Translations under genes and position numbers: made by a program | Part shown: positions 7,143 to 14,868 of the stretch, one piece after another | Layout: every line of letters begins with the position of its first letter | How positions within the stretch are numbered: the stretch's first letter is position 1 | Notes under the pieces: model-generated | What the model was told of the DNA's origin: nothing | What the model saw: only the letters and a program-made list of their open reading frames with translations | The model's database searches: none | Source of the DNA: Bacillota bacterium | GTDB taxonomy: Bacteria; Bacillota; Clostridia; Peptostreptococcales; Anaerovoracaceae | Assembly: GCA_016281165.1 (NCBI GenBank) | Contig: JAEEIC010000218.1 | Coordinates: forward strand, 1 to 22,801 | DNA: 22,801 nucleotides | Direction of reading: 5' to 3'

Positions 7143-8889
7143 CGAGTCTCACCGCGCCGTCGTAGACGAACATCTCGGTCTTCACTGAATACTCAAGGCA
7201 TTTTTCCTGGGTAGACCAGGACTGGGTATCCAGATTGTAGTAGAGAGTGTCTTCATCTATGACATAAGTACCGCTTCCGTAGGTCACCGCTTCCTTGTCG
7301 AGCCAGGCCGAATTGGGGACATCCGACAGCCTGGTCATACTGTCGACCCAGGAGAAAGAAGGTTCACCGTCTCCGTAGAAGTTGTAGATCTTTACGGCCG
7401 CTCTCTGCTTGTTTATAAAACCTCCGAGCCTGTAGAATGTGAAGTTCTTTCCCGGTCCGCAATCGAAGTTCACGATGACATCCTCGTCATTTCCGGAGAT
7501 GCTGACCCTTCCGTAACAGACGACACCGTCTACGTCGTCCTCATTCATATAGCGGAGCCTGGGTCCTTCCTTGGTATAGGACTGAAGGATGACGGCGTAT
7601 GTATAGTATCTGGGATCGACACCGGACTCGATCTTGGAATCTCCGCCGCAGAAATCAAAGGTGAGGACTCCGTTTTTGTCCACCTGACCCTGTACTCGGT
7701 TGTAGATATCAGGCTCGTCCACAGCGACAGCTCCCGCGACCTGTCCGTCGATGGTGAAGAGAACATACATGTCCTGTCCCGGCTTGAACTGGCTGAGTGC
7801 GGGCTTGGCGCTGTCCATCACGGGGAACTGCCTTCCGCCCATGATGAAGATCGTGTCGGGGCTCTTCGGGCTGCCGGTGCAGTCCTCATAGTATACTCTG
7901 AGCCTGGTGCTGCAGAGCCTCATGGTCTTTGTCTGGGGATTATAGGTCGCGACGTCCCATTTCTTGATCTCGGAGGCGCTGCTCGGTTCACCGTCTCTGA
8001 AGATCTTATAATCATTGCCGCCGGCCAGCTGGGCGAAGCCCGTGGTGGAGCCGTCGGCCGAGGCGATGACGAGGCCCTCGTAGATGCCGGTGCTGTTCTC
8101 CGAAGGGAGGAAGGTAAGGACCTTGCCTCCCCTGTATACGATCTTTCCGTTCATTCCTTCAAAGATGGAACCTTCAACGGGATGGACCATGTCAAGCTTG
8201 GATTCGTCTTCTTTCTCCGAGATGACCATCTTTCCGGTATCGGCGCTGACAGACTTGAACTTGACCTCATCGCCCAGTTCATACAAAGTCCCGCCCTCGG
8301 CGGTCTTGCAGCTCAGCATGTTGACGAAGAGCCTGGCGGCCTGGGCGCGGGTGATGGTCTGCCTGCCGCCGGTGAAGCCGCAGCCTTCGAGCAGGCCGAT
8401 GGCCTCGCCCTGGGCCATGAAGCTGTCGGGCCAGATGCCGCCGATCTTCTCGTCCTTGTAGCCCATGACGCGGAGGATGATGGTGACGGCCTGGCCGGAG
8501 GTTATCGCCTGGTTGGGCCTGAAGAGACCGTCGTCGAAGCCGGCGATGATCTTCTGGCCCTTGGCGGAAAGGTTGATGTAGGGAGCCGCCCAGTGGGAAG
8601 CCCTGACGTCAGGGAAGATAGTTATATTAGAATACTTGGTGACTTCCTGTTCCAGGCCCATCATGCAGACAGCCATCTTGCAGAACTGGGCCCTGGTGAG
8701 GTTGTTCGCGGGCTTGAAGCTGCCGTCGCCGTAGCCCTCGATGACCCCCATGAGACGCAGTATCTCGGCGTCCCTTTCGGTCTGTTTGTCTTCGATATCG
8801 CTGAACGCGGGCTGAGCCGCGAAGACCGGGAATACCGCCCCCAATACCATTATCAGGCAGATCCCGACGCTTAAAAATCTCTTGATCAT
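7123..8889 (-). CDS. Secreted protein with three N-terminal SLH domains, last gene of the ABC-export operon
   Basis: Predicted surface protein of 588 residues. A signal peptide spans 1-25 (MIKR, hydrophobic core, cleavage after VFAA). Three SLH motifs follow at about 29-80, 91-143 and 150-193, with classic features such as GYGDGSFKPANNLTRAQF and GFDDGLFRPNQAIT. The remaining 390 residues look beta-rich, with several YxVxxG-like strands and scattered cysteines; I do not recognise a named domain there. The start has AAAAGGGGG overlapping the permease stop, and only 11 bases separate the two genes, so it is almost certainly co-transcribed with the exporter. That suggests it is either cargo or an envelope-side partner of the transporter. 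Unlike the other two SLH proteins in the window, its SLH block is N-terminal. Confidence 0.9.
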   Translation of the reverse strand: MIKRFLSVGICLIMVLGAVFPVFAAQPAFSDIEDKQTERDAEILRLMGVIEGYGDGSFKPANNLTRAQFCKMAVCMMGLEQEVTKYSNITIFPDVRASHWAAPYINLSAKGQKIIAGFDDGLFRPNQAITSGQAVTIILRVMGYKDEKIGGIWPDSFMAQGEAIGLLEGCGFTGGRQTITRAQAARLFVNMLSCKTAEGGTLYELGDEVKFKSVSADTGKMVISEKEDESKLDMVHPVEGSIFEGMNGKIVYRGGKVLTFLPSENSTGIYEGLVIASADGSTTGFAQLAGGNDYKIFRDGEPSSASEIKKWDVATYNPQTKTMRLCSTRLRVYYEDCTGSPKSPDTIFIMGGRQFPVMDSAKPALSQFKPGQDMYVLFTIDGQVAGAVAVDEPDIYNRVQGQVDKNGVLTFDFCGGDSKIESGVDPRYYTYAVILQSYTKEGPRLRYMNEDDVDGVVCYGRVSISGNDEDVIVNFDCGPGKNFTFYRLGGFINKQRAAVKIYNFYGDGEPSFSWVDSMTRLSDVPNSAWLDKEAVTYGSGTYVIDEDTLYYNLDTQSWSTQEKCLEYSVKTEMFVYDGAVRLVEFSAD

Positions 8890-8900
8890 TTTTCCCCCTT

Positions 8901-10154
8901 TTATTCAGATCTCAAAGCCTCTACCGGCTGCAGCCGCGAAGCCTTGATGGCAGGATAGCAGCCGAAGACCATCCCCAGGAACACGGACAGGCCGAATGCG
9001 GCCAGCGTGACCCACAGTACCGGGTAGAGCGTCATGTGGAATATGAGCTTGCCGAGCACATAGCTGAGCACGCTTCCGACGGCGATACCCAATATGCCTC
9101 CGAAGCCGCAGAGCATGCCTGCCTCGATGAGGAACTGGGTCACGATGCTGCTCCTCTTGGCGCCTATCGCCCTTCTGATGCCTATCTCGCGGGTCCTTTC
9201 GGTGACCGTAACGAGCATTATGTTCATTATGCCGATGCCGCCGACGAGAAGGCTGATCGCGGCGATGCCGCCCAGCACCAGGCCTATCATGGTCAGGTAC
9301 TGGTTCTCGGATTCCTGCCAGGTCGACTCGCTGTAGACGCTGTAGCCGCCGGTGTTCTCGGGGACGAGGCCCTTGAGGAAGCCTCCTACCCTGGAGATAA
9401 CCTGGTTTATGGATTCCGAGTTCTTCGCCTTGATTATGAACTCGGTCATCATCTCCCCGCCCAGCAGCCTTCTGACGGTGTACGGGAAGACGATTATATT
9501 GTCAGTCATGAAGTCGGCGTTCTCGCCCGAGGTCCTCGGAGCGTACACGCCGATGACGGTGAAGTTCTGGCCGTTCACCTGCATGATCTTGCCGACGGGA
9601 TCCATGGTCCCGAAGAAGGTCTTAGCGGTGTTGGCCCCCAGTACCATGACCGGATTGTAGCGCTCAAGGTCGAGATAGCTTATGTCCCTGCCCCTCTCGA
9701 TCTTCAGGTTGTTGCAGACCGCGTACTGGTCGCTGCCGTAGGACATCCTGGGAGGAGCCGATATGGTCCTTCCGGTCTGCTCGTCCCACTGGTATTCCAT
9801 GTTGGCGGTGGTCTTTGTCCCGTAGGACACGGTCGCGCTGGCGTAGCCGTTGGGAGTCACGCCGTCGACGTATTCCCTGATGGACTCGCAGTAGCTGTAG
9901 AGCTCGGGGAAATAGTCTTTCCCCGTATTGTTGCCATCTTCGTCATAGGACCAGGAATAGATGCTTACTGTGACGAGGTTGGTGCCCATGGCCGCGTACT
10001 GGGCCCTGGTGAACTCCTTCATGCCTTCCATGACGGAGACTATCGACATGACGGAGGCGATGCCGATGAAGATGCTGAGCATGGTGAGGACGGAGCGGCC
10101 CTTCTTGGTCACGATGGAGCGCCAGGCCATCTTTATGGACTGAAATATGTTCAT
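8901..10154 (-). CDS. MacB/FtsX-type ABC transporter permease
   Basis: Membrane subunit of a MacB-like (type VII) ABC exporter; 417 residues. TM1 is at about 23-46, then an extracellular MacB-type periplasmic-core domain (about 47-285), then TM2 (287-315), TM3 (338-362) and TM4 (378-400). Family hallmarks are visible: TERTREIGIRRAIGAK (318-333) before TM3 and the tail YPAIKASRLQPVEALRSE. I chose the ATG at 10154 because it overlaps the ATPase stop as ATGA and sits eight bases after AGGAGGTG; a TTG six bases upstream is possible. ATPase and permease are separate polypeptides, the Gram-positive arrangement, rather than fused as in proteobacterial MacB. The substrate is unknown; peptides, lipoproteins or antimicrobial agents are typical of the family. 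Confidence 0.93.
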   Translation of the reverse strand: MNIFQSIKMAWRSIVTKKGRSVLTMLSIFIGIASVMSIVSVMEGMKEFTRAQYAAMGTNLVTVSIYSWSYDEDGNNTGKDYFPELYSYCESIREYVDGVTPNGYASATVSYGTKTTANMEYQWDEQTGRTISAPPRMSYGSDQYAVCNNLKIERGRDISYLDLERYNPVMVLGANTAKTFFGTMDPVGKIMQVNGQNFTVIGVYAPRTSGENADFMTDNIIVFPYTVRRLLGGEMMTEFIIKAKNSESINQVISRVGGFLKGLVPENTGGYSVYSESTWQESENQYLTMIGLVLGGIAAISLLVGGIGIMNIMLVTVTERTREIGIRRAIGAKRSSIVTQFLIEAGMLCGFGGILGIAVGSVLSYVLGKLIFHMTLYPVLWVTLAAFGLSVFLGMVFGCYPAIKASRLQPVEALRSE

Positions 10155-10852
10155 ATCCAATCCACCTCCTGCGTCCTGTCCTCGATGATCCTGCCGTCGG
10201 AGAGCCTGACTATGCGCCTGGCGGTCGCGGCGATCCCGTTGTCGTGGGTGATCAGGAATATGGTATGGCCTTCCTTGTTGAGCTCCTGAAGAAAGCGCAG
10301 GATCTCAAGGCCGGTCCTCGAATCGAGGGCGCCTGTGGGCTCGTCCGCCATGATGATGGGAGGCTCGTCCGAGATCGCCCTGGCGATCGCGACCCTCTGC
10401 TGCTGTCCGCCGGAGAGCTGCTTGGGGAAGCGCTTGTACCTGTCGGCGAGGCCCACCTTTTCAAGGGCGGCAAGAGCCCTCTCCCTGCGGTCTATGGGGT
10501 CCATGCCCGTATAGATGAGGGGGAGCTCCACGTTCTCCGCCAGGTTGAGGCCCGGTATAAGGTTATACTGTTGGAAAATGAAACCGATCTCGCGGTTCCT
10601 GATCTTTGAGAGCTGGTTGTCCGAAAGAGTGCCCACGTCGACCCCGTCCAGCCGGTAGGTGCCGTAGGTGGGGATGTCGAGGCAGCCCAAAACGTTCATC
10701 ATCGTGGACTTGCCCGAGCCCGACTGGCCGACGACGGCGACGAACTCGCCCCTGTCGACGTCGAGGCTGACCCCGTTGAGCGCTCTTACCTCGCTCTCAA
10801 GACCTTCGGAATATATCTTGTATATATCCCTCAGTTCTACAAGCTTCGCCAT
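10151..10852 (-). CDS. MacB/LolD-type ABC transporter ATP-binding protein
   Basis: Cytoplasmic ATPase of the exporter; 233 residues. Walker A GQSGSGKST at 42-50, the Q-loop FQQYNL at 93-98, signature LSGGQQQRVA at 146-155, Walker B IIMADEPTGALD at 166-177, and the switch histidine in LITHDNG. All catalytic parts are intact. The start at 10852 is one base after the adaptor's stop (TGATATG) and begins at the conserved MAKLVELRDI; the longer reading to 10909 adds 19 residues lying inside the adaptor gene and is rejected. Its stop overlaps the permease start by four bases. The GQSGSGKST and FQQYNLIPGLNLAENVELP wording is typical of the MacB/LolD/SalX group. Confidence 0.95.
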   Translation of the reverse strand: MAKLVELRDIYKIYSEGLESEVRALNGVSLDVDRGEFVAVVGQSGSGKSTMMNVLGCLDIPTYGTYRLDGVDVGTLSDNQLSKIRNREIGFIFQQYNLIPGLNLAENVELPLIYTGMDPIDRRERALAALEKVGLADRYKRFPKQLSGGQQQRVAIARAISDEPPIIMADEPTGALDSRTGLEILRFLQELNKEGHTIFLITHDNGIAATARRIVRLSDGRIIEDRTQEVDWI

Positions 10853-10853
10853 A

Positions 10854-12572
10854 TCAGTTCCACACCTCGGTCGAGACCATCTGCGTGAAGACCTCGGTGC
10901 CCTCCTCAAGGCCCGACTTGACCTCGACGTGATATATGTCGGAGATGCCGAGCTCCACGACGACCGGATAGAAATCGGCCGGGACCTCGGTGCCGCTGCC
11001 CTCCATGAGCTCGACGGCCTCCTCGGCGTGCTCCTCTCCCCTTACGTAGACTATGGTCGCCTCGGACTCGTCGGCGAGCATCACGTTGTAGACGCACTGC
11101 AGGGGTATGAGCAGGCAGTCGTCGGAGCGGCTGGCTTCGATATTGTACTGGATATAACTGTTGAGCTGGATGGTGCCTTCGTAATTGTCGGCCGCGATGG
11201 TGATGGGATAAGTCGCGACGCCGTTGTTTATATTGCTCTGCAGGCTGACGCTCTCGACATAGCCCATGACGGAGGTGCCCCACTGATCGAGCATGACGGG
11301 CATACCGTTCTTGACGAAGCTGATGTTCCTCTCGTCGACGTTGGCGCTGATGAGGACCGTATTGGTATCCGAGATGGTCAGGATCTGCTCGTTGGGCTGG
11401 ACCTCGTCGCCTTCTCTACTGGAGAGGCCGATGATCATGCCGTCGATGGGCGCGACGCATTTGCAGTTGTCCAGGTTCTCCTGGGCCTTGTCCAGCTCCT
11501 CCTGGGCGTCGTTCAGCCTGTCCTGAAGGCCGGCGATCTCGTCGTTGCTCTCGTCGCCGCTGAGCCTGAGCACGACCTGGCCCTTGCTGACCTTCATGTA
11601 GTCGTAGATATTGCAGGAGATCACAGTACCGCCGACTGTCGCCGTCAGTTCTCCTTCCCTGTTGTATTCGAAGGCTCCGTCCTCATAGGGGTAGATGCTC
11701 TCGCCGTTCACTACCGCGCTGGCGGAAGCCCTCATGTCTTTGGTGAGTATGCCGGCGTTGGGCACCGATATCTCAACGGCGAAGAGCTTGGAGCCCTCGG
11801 GAGTGATGCGGTTGACGTAGCGTACGTCGGTGATCTTGCCCTGGACAGAGGTCATGAGGGCGGGGATGGAGACGTCCATGCTCTGCCCTTTATTAAGCAT
11901 GCCCTCGTAGGCGTAGGAATAATACTGGGTGAGGCGGAGCACGGAATCGTCGACTATCTTGGCGATGGTGTTCCCCGTGTAGACCTTGTCGCCCGGATTG
12001 AGCTTGACTGTCTCAAGGAGGGTCCCGCCGAAGGACGGGGCCAGGTTGAGTCCTGCCTGATCCTTTCTGATATTGGCGATCTCCCTGTTGATGCTGTCCA
12101 CTCTGTTCTTCGCGCTCTGGACCGCGGTCTCGGCGGCCGGCGAATCGATGGTGAAGAGAGGATCTCCGGCCATCACCTGCTGTCCTTCCTCCACGAAGAG
12201 CTCGATGAGAGTCCCCGCGGTGGTGATGCTCATGGTCCTGCTCTCTCTGGCCTTGGTAAGGCCGCTCCCCTCGACCTTGGACGTGATGGAGCCGACGCTG
12301 ACGAAATCCGTCAGAGCCTGCTTCTCGGGTTCGGCCTTCTTGAAATAATTGATCCCGAAATAGACGCCCGCGCCTAAAAGCGCCAGGATCACGAACCAGA
12401 TGATCAGCCTTCTGATCTTCTTTTTCTGCGCGGCGCTGCGGGCCTTCTTCTTCGTTTTCTCGGGAATGGCCTGAGGAGCCGCGGCCCCGGCGGCGGGAAC
12501 TTCCGCGGCGGGCTTCGCCTCTTCGGGCAGAGCTTCGGTCTTTTCGACCTGTACTGCTTTTTCTTCTGACAT
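10854..12572 (-). CDS. HlyD/MacA-family adaptor with two lipoyl/coiled-coil modules
   Basis: Membrane-anchored adaptor subunit that would link the permease to the outside of the cell; first gene of the operon, 572 residues. A cytosolic Ala/Pro/Glu/Lys-rich tail (1-53) precedes one membrane helix (about 54-74). Outside, two modules follow. Module one has half-lipoyl segments at 115-144 and 176-209 around a short helix. Module two has half-lipoyl segments at 307-342 and 371-402 around a longer heptad-like helix (343-369) holding LQDRLNDAQEELDKAQENL. Barrel-like sequence follows each. Typical MacA proteins are about 370-400 residues with one such hairpin, so this is unusually long. The ATG at 12572 is nine bases after AAAGGGG; a TTG one codon upstream is possible. 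A promoter at 12631-12659 drives it. Confidence 0.9.
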   Translation of the reverse strand: MSEEKAVQVEKTEALPEEAKPAAEVPAAGAAAPQAIPEKTKKKARSAAQKKKIRRLIIWFVILALLGAGVYFGINYFKKAEPEKQALTDFVSVGSITSKVEGSGLTKARESRTMSITTAGTLIELFVEEGQQVMAGDPLFTIDSPAAETAVQSAKNRVDSINREIANIRKDQAGLNLAPSFGGTLLETVKLNPGDKVYTGNTIAKIVDDSVLRLTQYYSYAYEGMLNKGQSMDVSIPALMTSVQGKITDVRYVNRITPEGSKLFAVEISVPNAGILTKDMRASASAVVNGESIYPYEDGAFEYNREGELTATVGGTVISCNIYDYMKVSKGQVVLRLSGDESNDEIAGLQDRLNDAQEELDKAQENLDNCKCVAPIDGMIIGLSSREGDEVQPNEQILTISDTNTVLISANVDERNISFVKNGMPVMLDQWGTSVMGYVESVSLQSNINNGVATYPITIAADNYEGTIQLNSYIQYNIEASRSDDCLLIPLQCVYNVMLADESEATIVYVRGEEHAEEAVELMEGSGTEVPADFYPVVVELGISDIYHVEVKSGLEEGTEVFTQMVSTEVWN

Positions 12573-12630
12573 CAAAACTAACCCCTTTACATTAAAATGA
12601 TCCCTTTTGAAAGGATTTTACCATTAGGAA

Positions 12631-12659
12631 AATATATCACACTCTCAATTTGTAGTAAA
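12631..12659 (-). promoter_or_regulatory. Promoter for the adaptor-ATPase-permease-SLH operon
   Basis: On the minus strand TTTACT (12659-12654) and TATATT (12636-12631) are 17 bases apart, and TGTGA immediately precedes the -10, giving an extended -10. It lies in one arm of the inverted repeat shared with the sirtuin promoter. The expected leader is about 50 bases. Confidence 0.65.
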
Positions 12660-12684
12660 GTGAGAACGCGTTTATTTAATCACT

Positions 12685-12717
12685 TTGAAATACAAATATG
12701 AGGCGGTGTGATATAAT
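12685..12717 (+). promoter_or_regulatory. Promoter for the sirtuin gene (extended -10)
   Basis: A perfect TATAAT at 12712-12717 preceded by TGA forms the extended -10 TGnTATAAT. The nearest -35-like box, TTGAAA at 12685-12690, is 21 bases away, which is too far for normal spacing, so the promoter may rely on its extended -10 or on an activator. The leader would be about 43 bases. Confidence 0.65.
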
Positions 12718-12765
12718 CAAATAAAACATGAAAGATCCTGTCTGCGGTATATAAGGAGGCCGTCC

Positions 12766-13500
12766 ATGTACGACGAACTGAAGAAGATCATAAACGAGAG
12801 CGATAATATCGTGTTCTTCGGCGGAGCCGGTGTATCCACCGAGAGCGGCATACCCGATTTCAGATCAGAGAAAGGCCTCTACAAGGCCCGCACGGAATAC
12901 GGCAGGAGCCCCGAGGAGCTGCTCGATACCGACTTCTTTTATCACGACCCCAAGACCTTTTACGATTACTATAAAAAGAACCTCATAGCCACCTGGGCGA
13001 AACCCAACGACGCCCACAGGGCCCTGGCGGAGCTCGAAAAGCGGGGAAAGCTCAGAGCTGTCGTCACCCAGAACATCGACGGCCTGCACCAGATGGCGGG
13101 AAGCGAAACAGTCTATGAGCTGCACGGCTCGGTCCTTCGCAACCGCTGCACCAGGTGCGGCAGGAAGTTCGATCTTGACTATATCATGGATGAGAAGAAC
13201 TGCAGGGACGGCGTCCCCTACTGCCCCTGCGGCGGGCTCATCAAGCCCGAGGTCGTGCTCTACGGCGAGAGCCTGGACGAGCAGTGCATACGCTCCTCGA
13301 TCAGGGCGATACAGGAGGCCGACGTCCTCATCATCGGCGGGACCTCGCTCGTCGTCTACCCCGCCGCCGGCTTCGTCCACTATTTCAACGGATCGAAGCT
13401 GGTCGTGATCAACCTGTCGGATACCGGTATAGACGACAGCGCCGACGTGGTGATCAGGGATCCCATCGGCAAGGTGCTGGGCGAAGTCGTATTCGGCTGA
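12766..13500 (+). CDS. NAD-dependent protein deacylase, Sir2 family
   Basis: Sirtuin that removes acetyl or other acyl groups from protein lysines, consuming NAD; cytosolic. It has 244 residues. The NAD-binding GAGVSTESGIPDFR is at 20-33, TQNIDGLH at 101-108, and the catalytic histidine is H120 in ELHGS. Zinc is held by C128, C131, C153 and C155 (CTRC and CPC). The segment TFYDYYKKNL followed by AKPNDAH resembles the bacterial class U type (Thermotoga Sir2) rather than the class III desuccinylase pattern, so deacetylation is the likelier activity. The start has AAGGAGG seven bases upstream. It is a single-gene unit, ended by the hairpin at 13603, and divergent from the export operon with which it shares mirrored promoter sequence. 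No acetyltransferase or AcuA/AcsA partner is nearby. Confidence 0.95.
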   Translation: MYDELKKIINESDNIVFFGGAGVSTESGIPDFRSEKGLYKARTEYGRSPEELLDTDFFYHDPKTFYDYYKKNLIATWAKPNDAHRALAELEKRGKLRAVVTQNIDGLHQMAGSETVYELHGSVLRNRCTRCGRKFDLDYIMDEKNCRDGVPYCPCGGLIKPEVVLYGESLDEQCIRSSIRAIQEADVLIIGGTSLVVYPAAGFVHYFNGSKLVVINLSDTGIDDSADVVIRDPIGKVLGEVVFG

Positions 13501-13523
13501 TACGGCCTGAGTTCTTTCGGGGA

Positions 13524-13564
13524 GAAAGCTCCGGTCTTGAGATCAGGGAAAGCGCTCCGGTCTT
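13524..13564 (+). repeat. Two short direct repeats downstream of the sirtuin gene
   Basis: GAAAGCTCCGGTCTT (13524-13538) recurs as GAAAGCGCTCCGGTCTT (13548-13564), differing by a two-base insertion. It lies in the 175-base convergent gap between the sirtuin stop and its terminator. No coding or RNA function is evident. Confidence 0.5.
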
Positions 13565-13602
13565 AGTTTGGGAGAGGAACGTTTCAGCCCGAAAGATCAA
13601 CA

Positions 13603-13637
13603 AAGACCTCTTCAAGCGCGAAGAGGTCTTGTTTTAT
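13603..13637 (+). terminator. Terminator of the sirtuin gene (possibly bidirectional)
   Basis: A perfect 11-base-pair stem AAGACCTCTTC / GAAGAGGTCTT with loop AAGCGC is followed by GTTTTATT on the plus strand. On the minus strand the same hairpin is followed by TTGTTGATC, a weak tract, but it is the only terminator-like structure downstream of the amidohydrolase stop at 13676. Confidence 0.88.
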
Positions 13638-13675
13638 TACTTTGCTGCCATTTCAGCGGCAGTCCCCGTGTATGC

Positions 13676-14860
13676 TCAGCAGATCCCGGCTGCGAGAGAA
13701 CAGCCCGCCATGACTCCCCAGTATATCGAATCCTCGTTGAAGGTGATAGCGGGATCGTGGAAGGGGCCCTGCGAACGGGGATCGTCAGACGCGGTGCCGA
13801 CCTGGATCTGCATGCCCGGATATCTCTGGGTAAAGAAAGCGAAGTCTTCGGAACCCATGGTCGGGTAGTCGGGATAAGCGATGTGTTCCTCTCCTATCCC
13901 CTCTTTGAGCGCCTTGCCTGCCGCCTCGAAGCATTCCTGGCTCACGACGATGGAGGGACAGAGCTGCTCCACGCGGACCTCGCAGTCGCCGCCGAAGGCG
14001 CGGGCCTGGGCGCGGCAGGTCTGCTTAAGCAGCGCCGGCAGCTGCGCCCTGAGCTCCTCATCGAAGGTCCTCATGGTGCCGGTCAGCTCGACCGACTCCG
14101 GCGTGATGTTGCAGGCAGTGCCCCCGTGGACCATGCCTATGGTGATGACCAGGGGATCCCAGGGCCTGTGGTATCTGGCGGCCAGAGTCTGGATCGCCAG
14201 TATCACATGGGCGGAGATCACGACCGGATCGGTGGTCTGATGAGGCGCCGCCGCGTGGCCGCCCCTGCCCTTCACGGTGATATGGAGAGTATCGCTGGCG
14301 GCGAGACAGTTGCCCTGCCTGATGCCTATCTTTCCCGCCGGGTTATCGGAATAGCCGTGGAAACCGAAGCAAAAGCGCGGCTCTATGCCGTCCAGCACTC
14401 CCTTTTCGATGGCGTTTTTGGCGCCCTGGAGGATCTCCTCGGCGCACTGCCAGATGAATTTGACCTTGCCCTTCAGCAGATCCCTGTTCTTCGTCAAGGC
14501 GATCGCGCAGCCCGTGACGAAGCAGGTGTTGAGATCGTGCCCGCAGGCGTGCATGACGCCGGGGACCTGCGATCTGAAGGAGAGCCCTTCGGGCTCCTGT
14601 ATGGGAAGAGCGTCCATGTCTCCGCGCAGGAGCACGGTATCGCCGGGCTTTCCGCTGTCAAGAAGATACTGCAGTCCCAGCCTGTTCTCTTTATCGATAT
14701 ATTCGGCCTTCACCCCGTGTCCGTCGAGGAAGGCTCTCACCCTTTCGGTCGTGCGCAGCTCGCAGTTTCCCAGCTCGGGATGCATGTGCAGATCACGCCT
14801 TAAAGCGATGAGCTCGGGGATGAGATCCCTGATATCTTTTTCTATCCTGCTGTCCAGCAT
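13676..14860 (-). CDS. M20D-family amidohydrolase (N-acyl amino acid / hippurate hydrolase type)
   Basis: Metal-dependent amidase that splits N-acyl amino acids or similar amides; predicted cytosolic because no signal peptide is seen. It has 394 residues, standard for the family. Motifs in order are LRRDLHMHPELG (20-31), LRGDMDALPI (78-87), the metal ligands C106 and H108 in HACGHD, the E141-E142 pair in CAEEILQGA, a histidine at 168, the dimerisation-domain GRGGHAAAPH (198-207), and TMGSEDFAFF near the end. The start has AGGAGG four to five bases upstream and lies eight bases after the C45 gene's stop, so the two are co-transcribed. The substrate cannot be told from sequence: indole-amino-acid conjugates, hippurate, acetyl-amino acids and N-acyl-diaminopimelate are all handled by relatives. 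Confidence 0.93.
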   Translation of the reverse strand: MLDSRIEKDIRDLIPELIALRRDLHMHPELGNCELRTTERVRAFLDGHGVKAEYIDKENRLGLQYLLDSGKPGDTVLLRGDMDALPIQEPEGLSFRSQVPGVMHACGHDLNTCFVTGCAIALTKNRDLLKGKVKFIWQCAEEILQGAKNAIEKGVLDGIEPRFCFGFHGYSDNPAGKIGIRQGNCLAASDTLHITVKGRGGHAAAPHQTTDPVVISAHVILAIQTLAARYHRPWDPLVITIGMVHGGTACNITPESVELTGTMRTFDEELRAQLPALLKQTCRAQARAFGGDCEVRVEQLCPSIVVSQECFEAAGKALKEGIGEEHIAYPDYPTMGSEDFAFFTQRYPGMQIQVGTASDDPRSQGPFHDPAITFNEDSIYWGVMAGCSLAAGIC

Positions 14861-14868
14861 TTGTCCTC

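Larger units (their letters stand above)
12631..12718. repeat. Mirror-image promoter repeat between the export operon and the sirtuin gene
   Basis: Read outward, each arm has the same blocks in the same order: TCACTTT, then TACAAAT, then TGAG, then GTGTGATATA. On the minus strand this is 12663-12634, on the plus strand 12680-12716. The plus arm is longer by about six bases in two small insertions. The arms are separated by 16 bases (12664-12679). The shared blocks cover the -35 to -10 span of both divergent promoters, so the repeat may be a pair of operators or a duplicated promoter. Confidence 0.75.

Noticed and set aside
10853..10909. Upstream start for the ABC ATPase adding 19 Arg/Ser-rich residues
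   Set aside because: The extension lies entirely inside the adaptor gene; the family begins at MAKLVELRD.
10668..12377. Plus-strand open frame of 569 codons opposite the adaptor and ATPase genes
   Set aside because: Asp/Val/Ala/Leu-rich translation with no domain or start signal. The minus-strand genes carry intact family motifs.
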